A stretch of DNA of 64,000 nucleotides, from assembly GCA_965120375.1 (NCBI GenBank), contig CBCPMW010000013.1, positions 62,001 to 126,000 of the forward strand, given 5' to 3'. The stretch comes from CASPLG01 sp965120375. Its GTDB lineage: Bacteria > Bacillota > Clostridia > Oscillospirales > Acutalibacteraceae. Of this stretch, positions 54,823-62,500 are shown one piece after another. The notes beneath the pieces are model-generated. The model was given only the letters and a program-made list of their open reading frames with translations, was not told where the DNA came from and ran no database searches. Position 1 is the stretch's first letter, and each line of letters begins with the position of its first letter. A program made the translations under genes and the position numbers.

Positions 54823-55338
54823 TTACTGTTGTCTTCCTGGAACATAATAACTAGTTTCTTTTATGATTTCAAGCGTTCTGTCTCGACCGGTATTTATATA
54901 TTCTTGTCTCGCTTCATTTTCAAAAGTCCATGCGTTTTTTTCACTTACCTCTGCCATATTCCTTATTTTCTTTATTACACTTACCGTAGAATTTTCATGG
55001 TCATGATTACTATATATTGTGGAGTTCAAGTACTTGTTGCATGCATTTTGGATATCGTTCATAAATTCTGCGCACTGCTGTCCACCAAACTTGGAACCGT
55101 TATCTGCCACCGTTCTACATTTCATTATAAGGTCTATATCTCTAACTTTGTTTTTAAAATTATATTTTGCACTATCAAAATTTAAACAAAATTCATGAAA
55201 GCAGTCCTCTGTAGTTTCTTCATTGGCATTTACCTTAAAAACATCTATACAGGCCTCTACTTTTTTAAAAATTTTTTTTTCCCACAAATTTTTATCACTA
55301 TTCAAAAAAGTTAAGTCTGGCATCGTTTCTGAATTCAT
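54823..55338 (-). CDS. Hypothetical protein, 171 residues, unknown family
   Basis: I do not recognise this protein. It is soluble by appearance, without signal peptide or membrane segment, mostly helical and charged, with five cysteines (near residues 28, 46, 73, 85 and 94) and the block GGQQCAEFMNDIQNACNKYL. It follows the solute-binding lipoprotein by 21 bases (TAGGAGGAG ahead of ATG) and precedes the hemolysin III gene by 16 bases, so the three are probably co-transcribed. A function is not assigned. Confidence 0.8.
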   Translation of the reverse strand: MNSETMPDLTFLNSDKNLWEKKIFKKVEACIDVFKVNANEETTEDCFHEFCLNFDSAKYNFKNKVRDIDLIMKCRTVADNGSKFGGQQCAEFMNDIQNACNKYLNSTIYSNHDHENSTVSVIKKIRNMAEVSEKNAWTFENEARQEYINTGRDRTLEIIKETSYYVPGRQQ

Positions 55339-55359
55339 AAAACTCCTCCTAAAAATATA

Positions 55360-56862
55360 TTATTTCATTCTTTTCCATATATTTATAATTTCTTGTGCAA
55401 TTAAAGTATATTCGTCACCAGACCAACTGCTAAGAGTATAATACTTATCAATTAGGCTATTTGCTATCTCGTCACTTGCACCATCTGGTAAACCCAAAGC
55501 AGCTGCCGGTAAATACTGTTTTGATGACAGGTATTCTATCATTTTTTTGCTGAGCTGATTATCTATCGCACTACTTTCAGAAATATCATATGGAATGAAC
55601 TTAAATTCTTGTAAAATATATTTTTGCGCGAGCTCGGATGTTTTAAACCAAACTAGGAAATTTTGAGCTAGTTTTTGGTGACTTTCGTCAGATTGAGCGT
55701 TAATTGCAAAATACATTGGAACTGATATGACAATAGACTGTCTATACATATCTTCATCTAAATTTGATGCCATTGATTCACCCACAGGTTCTGGCATTTT
55801 TATCGGCATCAAAGAAACCCTGGTTGCTATTGATGAATCAAGTAAAAACATGGAGTCATAAATAGAATTGTCAGCGATTAAAAATAAAGCTTGTCCATTT
55901 ATAAAATTCTTAAGTGCTTGAGTTTGACTGTTTGTTACATTGTTTACAAGGTCTACTCCCCTTGAAATTTTCCCATTTCTACTTGTAACGCTTGAAGTTA
56001 AAAGATCAAGTGACCTTGCAAATGAGTAAAATATGTCTTGAAGTGAAGATATCATTTCGTCTGTTGCAACATTTACTTCAGCAGCTGAATTAAATTTATA
56101 TGCAAGAGGTTGATTCAAAAGGTAAGATGATGTGTAAGATGATACTCCTGCCGGAAAAGCAAAAACTGCAGTTAAATTTTCTGAGAGTCCAGACTTTTTT
56201 TCGACAAACTTATATTTATTTCCATTCATATAAAATTCGTAAATTGACCCATTTTCTATATAAGCTTTAAGTGCATTTACAAAATCTTCAAATTCTTCAT
56301 AACTGCATGCTTTCATATCACTTAGCACGGCTCTATATTTATCTCCTCCAAAAAGAGATGAAATCATTTTAGGATCTACAACATAGCCATATCCTGTTAC
56401 AGTGTACGGCATTCCAAAATTGTCTACAGTATTTGAACTTAAACGAAGTGGCTCTGGAATTGCGTTTGCAACTTCTTTAAAGCTAGTTTCCGTAGCATTG
56501 CTAAAATCTAAAACATTTCCAGAAGCTTGCCATGTCTTCAGTTCTGCCATGCTATTTATTGTAAATATATCGGGAGCTTCCCCAGAGCTCATATAACTAC
56601 TTAAATCTTCAAGTGCATCATCTTCTTCTGCAGTAGTTATTACTTTTACTATTACACCTGATCTTGATGTATAGTTGTCGCACATTTCTTCAAGTGATTC
56701 TCCTATATCTTTATTTGTGTTATAAATAAGAAGATCATAATCTTTTGTCTGTTGGCTAGTTGAAGAAGTCGTACTTTCTTCTTCCGATTCACTACAGGAA
56801 ACTAAAAATAAAAACGACGCTAGAAATATCGATAAAACAGCAAACCTAACTACTCTTTGCAT
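55360..56862 (-). CDS. Extracellular solute-binding lipoprotein (family 1-like)
   Basis: The 500 residues start with a signal peptide and lipobox FLVSC (Cys at about 23), then a Ser/Thr/Glu-rich linker. The body resembles family 1 solute-binding proteins: DLLIYNTNKDIGESLEEM, SSGEAPDIFTINSMAELKTW and GMPYTVTGYGYVVDPKM. Such proteins deliver sugars or other solutes to ABC importers. No importer permease or ATPase is nearby; the two following genes encode an unknown protein and a PAQR protein. It has its own promoter. Confidence 0.88.
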   Translation of the reverse strand: MQRVVRFAVLSIFLASFLFLVSCSESEEESTTSSTSQQTKDYDLLIYNTNKDIGESLEEMCDNYTSRSGVIVKVITTAEEDDALEDLSSYMSSGEAPDIFTINSMAELKTWQASGNVLDFSNATETSFKEVANAIPEPLRLSSNTVDNFGMPYTVTGYGYVVDPKMISSLFGGDKYRAVLSDMKACSYEEFEDFVNALKAYIENGSIYEFYMNGNKYKFVEKKSGLSENLTAVFAFPAGVSSYTSSYLLNQPLAYKFNSAAEVNVATDEMISSLQDIFYSFARSLDLLTSSVTSRNGKISRGVDLVNNVTNSQTQALKNFINGQALFLIADNSIYDSMFLLDSSIATRVSLMPIKMPEPVGESMASNLDEDMYRQSIVISVPMYFAINAQSDESHQKLAQNFLVWFKTSELAQKYILQEFKFIPYDISESSAIDNQLSKKMIEYLSSKQYLPAAALGLPDGASDEIANSLIDKYYTLSSWSGDEYTLIAQEIINIWKRMK

Positions 56863-56898
56863 ATTATCACCTTTTTTCTACAATATTTCTAGCAAAGG

Positions 56899-56927
56899 AT
56901 TGTATATCGAATGGATTATTATTTCAA
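56899..56927 (-). promoter_or_regulatory. Sigma-A-type promoter for the solute-binding lipoprotein
   Basis: Minus strand: -35 TTGAAA (56922-56927), 17-base spacer, -10 TACAAT (56899-56904), 36 bases before the start codon. Confidence 0.68.
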
Positions 56928-56956
56928 TACGTATTAAAAATTTTTATTTAAATTTG

Positions 56957-59755
56957 CTATATATTTTTCACCGGAATTAACAAACCTTTCCCCATATCGC
57001 ATATATATTTGTGACAAGTAAGTAAAATTATTTGAACTGAATTTTCTTTAGAATACTCTTTAAGGTAGCTGATAGCTTTGTATAGTCTATCTTCATCATA
57101 CCGAACTAATACGTCATCTAAAATAATTGGAATTTTGTTCCCATTTGATATTAACTCAGAAAGCGCTAATCTTAGCGAAAGGTACGCTTGATCTATTGTC
57201 CCTGAACTAAACAAATCGTATTTTCTTTCCAAAAATCCCGTTTTTATAAATATATTACTTCTATCATTAACAGAAAGCATATTATATTTTTGAAACGTAA
57301 GTTTACTCATTATAAACGAGATTCTTTTATCTAGATACGGAAATATTTTTGATTTTAGTTCACTGTACGATTTCTCTAGCATATTTTTTGCAAGTTCTAA
57401 ACTCTCTAAGTAAAAAATTTTTTTATTTAGCTTATCTTTCATTTCATCTAGTTTGGCTTCAAGGTCAAATCTACTTTCAGAAAAGTTAACTAGTTTGCTC
57501 AAAAGATTATCTCGAATTTTATCCAAATCCTTATTTTCAAGCTCTCGAAATCTTTCTTCAAAGATTTCTACACTTTCTCCTTCAATTTGAAGATTCAAAT
57601 TATTTTTATAATTTTTCTGCAAATCAAATTTTTGCTCAATTTTATTTTTTGTTTTTAAAATTAAATTCTCAATATGGCTTAAATCTAATACTTTTACTCC
57701 CAAATATTCACTGAAAGATGTGATTTCATCATCATTTTTATTTTTTTTATATAAAATTTCTAAGATTTTATTCGAGTAAATTTTTGCATCAGAATAAGAA
57801 TCTAATTTTTTATATTTTGAAATTTTTTCTAAAAAACTATTTTTAGTTTTATCTAAATTTAATTTTTTTAATTCAATTAAAAGTTTTAGTTCTTCACTTT
57901 TTTCATAGTTTTTTTTCATTTCATCAATTGATCTACAGTTGTTTTTTCTAGTTCTCTCAAAAATAAGATTGCTGATTTTACTTTTTTCGTCTTTAAGAAA
58001 GCTAATAATAAAATCTATTTTGTTTTCTGAACTGTAAATATTTATATTTCCTAAACTCAAATTGAATTCACTAATGTTTTCAAAAATATTGTAAATATTT
58101 TCCTTAAAATGCTCAAATGAATTAAATAGTACTTTTTTCTCCGCGTTTATCTCACTTTCAAGTCTACATACAGCTTCTTTAATGAGAACCTGTTTTTGAA
58201 TCAAACTATTTAAATTTGAAAGCTCAGCTTCTAGTTGTTTTATGGCTTTTTCATTATTTTCAATTTTTAAACTTATAACATCTATTAAATCCTCTTGTGA
58301 ATGATTTTCCTGATTTTTCCACATTTTTTTTCTATTTTCTAAGTGCAAAATATAAAAAAACAGGCCTAAATTTAGAAAAATAAAAATAAAAAATGCTCCA
58401 AATGATAAAATTTTAGCACTAAAAACGAAACAAACTACAGCAAGCACAATAAAAAACAAAGTAAAAACACTAATTTTTTTAATTTCATTTTGCTTTTGGC
58501 TAATATCAATAATTTTATTTTGACACTTCTGATTTTGATTTTGTTTCTCTCTATATTTAATATTTAGAAGCTGATTTTCCATAAACTTTTTATTTTTTTC
58601 CTCAATCAGATGCTTATATTCAATAGATTTTTTATCTAAATCAACAATTTCATACTTCAAATTTTCTAGTTTCACAATTTTTTCTTTGTAAATCTGGTTC
58701 TGTTTTAATATATATTTCAATTCAGATACTTTTAATTTATCTATGTCAAAAATTGCTTCCTCTATAATTTTCTTTTTTTTTGCTAAATCTGAAACTTGTT
58801 TTATGGATGATTTTTCTATGTTGTAACTACTATTTATATTTTTTTCTAAATTTTCTAATTCAGATTCTAAATTTTCCATCTCTTTCAGTTTTTCTGATAA
58901 ATCATGCAAAATAAATTCTGAATCTTCTAGAACCACTCCTTCTTTTTTCAAAAAATCTTCAAATTCTTTTCTATTTTTTAATAAACTCTCTAATTTTTCA
59001 AGATTTTTCATATGCTTGTACAAGTTTTCAATATCAATTTGATTTCGTAAAAAATTTTTTTCTTTTATCAAATTCTCTATTTCCAAAATTTGGCTTTTTA
59101 ACTCTAACTGTTGTTTTTCTACTTCCTCAAACCTTCTTATTGATTCTTGAATCTTAAATATTTCTTTTTCTAATTCAAATATTTTACCTCCTGATTTATT
59201 TTTCCATTTCAGTTGTCTTATAGCATCGTCTAATCTTTTTTCACTTTCTTTTTTTGAAACCTCTTTATCAGCACTACTGGTTAAATTTATCATCATTTCT
59301 TTAACATTTTTCCCAGAGGTAAAAGCTGCATCTCCAAGTGAATCTATATATCCACTTCTCTCAAAATCATCAAAATTCACTCCAAGAAATTTTTTGCCTA
59401 CTTCTTCTTTTTTACCAAGAGGAATAACCTGATTATCAGGTAAACACTGCAAAAATACTTTGTCTTTTGAAGGAGTCTTTGAATCAAATTCTTTTTGAAC
59501 TTTATATAGCTTTCCATTATCTTCAAAACTTAAAATTCCGGAAAGTCTTCCACCTTCCCACGAAATTTTATTTTCACGGATTTCAGAGTTCAAAGATCTT
59601 CCAATATCGCTATAAAGCATAATTTTTATGAATTCCATTAATGTTGATTTTCCAGCTTCATTTTTTCCATATATTATTTGGATGCTGTCTTCAAATTCTA
59701 AAACTTTATTTTTAAAACACCCAAAACTTTCAATTTCAGCTTTTCTAATTTTCAT
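56957..59755 (-). CDS. YhaN-like SMC/Rad50-type ATPase
   Basis: This 932-residue ATPase has Walker A GKNEAGKST at about residue 33, long coiled coils on both sides of a hydrophobic hairpin (SVFTLFFIVLAVVCFVFSA and a second segment, about 430-475), an ABC signature FSSGTIDQAYLSLRLAL and Walker B IPIILDDVLVRYDEDRL near the end. The membrane hairpin between the coiled coils is typical of YhaN rather than SbcC. With the nuclease-like YhaO upstream it should form an SbcCD-like complex at the membrane. ATG 59755 is preferred; TTG 59758 precedes it. Confidence 0.88.
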   Translation of the reverse strand: MKIRKAEIESFGCFKNKVLEFEDSIQIIYGKNEAGKSTLMEFIKIMLYSDIGRSLNSEIRENKISWEGGRLSGILSFEDNGKLYKVQKEFDSKTPSKDKVFLQCLPDNQVIPLGKKEEVGKKFLGVNFDDFERSGYIDSLGDAAFTSGKNVKEMMINLTSSADKEVSKKESEKRLDDAIRQLKWKNKSGGKIFELEKEIFKIQESIRRFEEVEKQQLELKSQILEIENLIKEKNFLRNQIDIENLYKHMKNLEKLESLLKNRKEFEDFLKKEGVVLEDSEFILHDLSEKLKEMENLESELENLEKNINSSYNIEKSSIKQVSDLAKKKKIIEEAIFDIDKLKVSELKYILKQNQIYKEKIVKLENLKYEIVDLDKKSIEYKHLIEEKNKKFMENQLLNIKYREKQNQNQKCQNKIIDISQKQNEIKKISVFTLFFIVLAVVCFVFSAKILSFGAFFIFIFLNLGLFFYILHLENRKKMWKNQENHSQEDLIDVISLKIENNEKAIKQLEAELSNLNSLIQKQVLIKEAVCRLESEINAEKKVLFNSFEHFKENIYNIFENISEFNLSLGNINIYSSENKIDFIISFLKDEKSKISNLIFERTRKNNCRSIDEMKKNYEKSEELKLLIELKKLNLDKTKNSFLEKISKYKKLDSYSDAKIYSNKILEILYKKNKNDDEITSFSEYLGVKVLDLSHIENLILKTKNKIEQKFDLQKNYKNNLNLQIEGESVEIFEERFRELENKDLDKIRDNLLSKLVNFSESRFDLEAKLDEMKDKLNKKIFYLESLELAKNMLEKSYSELKSKIFPYLDKRISFIMSKLTFQKYNMLSVNDRSNIFIKTGFLERKYDLFSSGTIDQAYLSLRLALSELISNGNKIPIILDDVLVRYDEDRLYKAISYLKEYSKENSVQIILLTCHKYICDMGKGLLIPVKNI

Positions 59756-60863
59756 CAAATTTTACCTCCCGAGAAAACGACATAAGACCAAGTTTTAAAG
59801 CCATTTGAGCAACTTTTAGCATTTTTTCGTCCCGACAAGTTTTTATGTAATCATTCATGTTCTTAATGAAAATACCCTTTAAAGTGCTTCCACTTTCATC
59901 TAAAATTATTTCTGTTCTATTGCAAATTTCAACAAAAAACAGATTATCCTCAAGCTTACTCTTAATGTAATCAGTATCTATAAAAAAATCATTTTTTACT
60001 TCCCCATTTAGTATAATTCTATATAAATTTTCTGTGTAATTATCATCTTTTAGTTGTCTGATCTCACTATAAACAGAATCTAAAATATCTAGACTGTGAT
60101 TTAAATTCGAAAGATCAATGTCAAGTTCTACATACTTTCTCTTTGCTACATTTATAAACTCAAGTTTACAAGAAGATTTTGATAATGTCCCTAAATAGAA
60201 TCCTTTTTCTCCTATTTCTTTAAAACTTTTTCCTTCCAAACATCCACAATAAGCGTAAAAAGTTCTACCACTCTGTACCACGTGAGTTCTTTTGTGTATA
60301 TGTCCTAGTGCAACATAATTCATTCTACTTTTTCTAATATCTTCTAATTCTATTGGATTATATTTACTATTTTCTTTTTCAAAAAGTGTTCCATGTGCCA
60401 TTAAAATGTTTATAAAATCATCATTTTCATCATCTAGAACAATTTTTGCACCTGAACTATTGCCAAAATCCGTAAAAGCTGAACCCCAAACTCGAGTCTT
60501 TAAATCTTTTATTTCAAAAAAAGTAATTTTATTTTCTTCAAAAATATACACATTTTCAGGCCAAACACCGCAGTAAGGAGAATCTAAAACAAATGGATCG
60601 TGATTCCCCGGGGTAATTACTGTTTTACAGGAAAGTTTTCTTAGCGCGTCTTTTACTTCATCTACCTCTGAATTATACATTTTCAAATCATGAAAAAGAT
60701 CCCCGCAAATCAGCAATAAATCAACTTTATTTTTGTTTATAATATCCAGCATACTAAAAAATGAACTCTTTGTTTCGGCTCTTCTCATATTTCCAAGGCT
60801 CGCCAGTTTACTTGAATTTGTTCCAAGATGTACATCTGCACAATGTGCTATTTTTATTTCCAT
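59745..60863 (-). CDS. YhaO-like metallophosphoesterase (Mre11/SbcD type)
   Basis: The 372 residues open with the calcineurin-like metal motifs IAHCADVHLGTN, LLICGDLFHD and TPGNHDPFV, then AHGTLFE and ALGHIHKRTHV. These are the five conserved blocks of Mre11/SbcD nucleases. A C-terminal region of about 130 residues differs from SbcD and matches the YhaO type. It overlaps yhaN by 11 bases, so the pair is coupled. A role in DNA end processing is inferred from the family. Confidence 0.9.
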   Translation of the reverse strand: MEIKIAHCADVHLGTNSSKLASLGNMRRAETKSSFFSMLDIINKNKVDLLLICGDLFHDLKMYNSEVDEVKDALRKLSCKTVITPGNHDPFVLDSPYCGVWPENVYIFEENKITFFEIKDLKTRVWGSAFTDFGNSSGAKIVLDDENDDFINILMAHGTLFEKENSKYNPIELEDIRKSRMNYVALGHIHKRTHVVQSGRTFYAYCGCLEGKSFKEIGEKGFYLGTLSKSSCKLEFINVAKRKYVELDIDLSNLNHSLDILDSVYSEIRQLKDDNYTENLYRIILNGEVKNDFFIDTDYIKSKLEDNLFFVEICNRTEIILDESGSTLKGIFIKNMNDYIKTCRDEKMLKVAQMALKLGLMSFSREVKFDEN

Positions 60864-60866
60864 TTT

Positions 60867-61463
60867 TTAATCCTTTTTTATATTAATTATTTTATCTATA
60901 TTATCAAGTCCGTAAGAGAGCGACAAAAATTTGATTAGTGAATTAGATGCTATATATTTTGGTAGCCCTAGAAAATCTGTTAAAATTGTTCTTTTTAATT
61001 TGCTATTATTTTTACCAATATACCCAGCTTTATAGAGTTTCAACTTTATTTTTTTTTCATTTTCTAAACTACTTTTACTAGACTCTAATTTGAAGATTCC
61101 AGAATTTTTTAGAGATTTTTCTATTATTTCTTTACTCATTCCTTCTACTCCTATTTTCCCTTCTCTAGATAGTTTTTCCTTTCGTTTCTCTTTACCTTCT
61201 AACGTTGGTATATATGCATGATAAACTTTTCCAGAATTTATAGACGAAACAAGATAATTCCTAATAATCGTACCGGCTGAATCGCTATCTGTCATGATAA
61301 TTATTCCTTGACTTTCAGCTAATTTTCTTATTAAATTCAATTTTTTTTCATCTTTAAATATCCGAAACCCATTTGTTTCAATTACCATAGAGTCTACTAT
61401 ATCTAAAAGTTTTATCTTATCGTATTTTCCTTCAACTATTATAGCTTCTTTCACTTTAAGCAA
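60867..61463 (-). CDS. rnmV: Ribonuclease M5
   Basis: RNase M5 finishes the maturation of 5S rRNA in Gram-positives. The 198 residues are a Toprim domain (KEAIIVEGKYDK, acidic IIIMTDSDSAGTIIRNYL) followed by a basic C-terminal part with LEGKEKRKEKLSREGKIGVE, which fits RnmV length and order. The start is TTG 61463 with AGAAGGGAAAAG upstream; it overlaps holA by 13 bases. GTG 61454 is an alternative. Confidence 0.92.
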   Translation of the reverse strand: MLKVKEAIIVEGKYDKIKLLDIVDSMVIETNGFRIFKDEKKLNLIRKLAESQGIIIMTDSDSAGTIIRNYLVSSINSGKVYHAYIPTLEGKEKRKEKLSREGKIGVEGMSKEIIEKSLKNSGIFKLESSKSSLENEKKIKLKLYKAGYIGKNNSKLKRTILTDFLGLPKYIASNSLIKFLSLSYGLDNIDKIINIKKD

Positions 61464-62500
61464 GGTAAACTTTTCCCTTCTTTTATTCTTACAAGCTTAG
61501 CAATTAACAACGATAGAACTATTTTTGGATCAACATTCGAACTTTTTAGATCCTTATCAGCTTCTATTAAATAATCTATACTAAGTTCAACATCCCCTAC
61601 TTTTATTCTGCTAAGTCTTTTATATGCAATATCTATTTTAAACAATTTTCCTTTGTAATCAAAATATTTTTCTAAATTATGCCGGTTTTCTCCGGATTCG
61701 GCAAAATATTTTACTCGAAATAAATCAATATAATTACTTGCAATTGCTGAAAGTATCAAAATGGAATTTTCATTATTTTCAAATAAAATTTCAAGTTGTT
61801 TGTACATTTCTAAATAATTTCCGGAAAATAGTAAATTACAAATAGAAAAGACATTGTAATCAACAGAACTAACACACACTTCATTTATAGAATCTTTTTG
61901 TATAGCATTACTATGTTCATAAGCGCAGACTTTATCTATTTCGTTTCTAAGAATAGTACTATTTTCTCCGCATTTTTTTACTAAAAACTCACAAACTTCA
62001 CTATTTAACTTTTTATTTTTTTCATTTGCCCACATACAAAGTTGATTTTTAAAATCTTTCGTGTTTTTGAAGGAACATTCAATCACGCTGTAATCTTTCA
62101 AAATGGATGAAAAAATTTTTTTCCATTTTGCTGATTTATGTTTTTCAGGTTCTATTAAAATTTGGCTTATTACTAAAAAAGAAAAATCCGGGATAGACTT
62201 AATTATATTTTCAAATTGTTCAAATTTACTTTTTTCAAACAAATCAATATCCAAATTTTTTATAATGGCACACTTTTTGTCAGAAAAAACAGGGTATGTA
62301 TTTAAATAGATGTCTAGCGAATCTAAATCTAGTGCATCACCTTCAATTTCTAGAAAATTAAACTCGTTTTTTTTGTTTATTGCATTTTTAATTATTAATT
62401 TTTCGGCCTTATACAAAAGATATTTTTCTCTACCGTAAAGAAAATACACTTTTGAATATGGAAAGTTTTTTTCAATATCAGAATAAAAATTTCTAGACAT
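61451..62500 (-). CDS. holA: DNA polymerase III delta subunit
   Basis: HolA is the clamp-loader subunit that opens the beta clamp. The 349 residues begin in the expected way with VYFLYGREKYLLYKAEKLI, followed by the delta-type ATPase-like domains without a Walker A, and VEKCG-like LVKKCGENSTILRNEIDKVC, then the C-terminal collar domain. Identity rests on fold-level features and on the classic position after comEC, whose end it overlaps by 8 bases. GGAGGAATT precedes the ATG. Confidence 0.88.
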   Translation of the reverse strand: MSRNFYSDIEKNFPYSKVYFLYGREKYLLYKAEKLIIKNAINKKNEFNFLEIEGDALDLDSLDIYLNTYPVFSDKKCAIIKNLDIDLFEKSKFEQFENIIKSIPDFSFLVISQILIEPEKHKSAKWKKIFSSILKDYSVIECSFKNTKDFKNQLCMWANEKNKKLNSEVCEFLVKKCGENSTILRNEIDKVCAYEHSNAIQKDSINEVCVSSVDYNVFSICNLLFSGNYLEMYKQLEILFENNENSILILSAIASNYIDLFRVKYFAESGENRHNLEKYFDYKGKLFKIDIAYKRLSRIKVGDVELSIDYLIEADKDLKSSNVDPKIVLSLLIAKLVRIKEGKSLPCLK

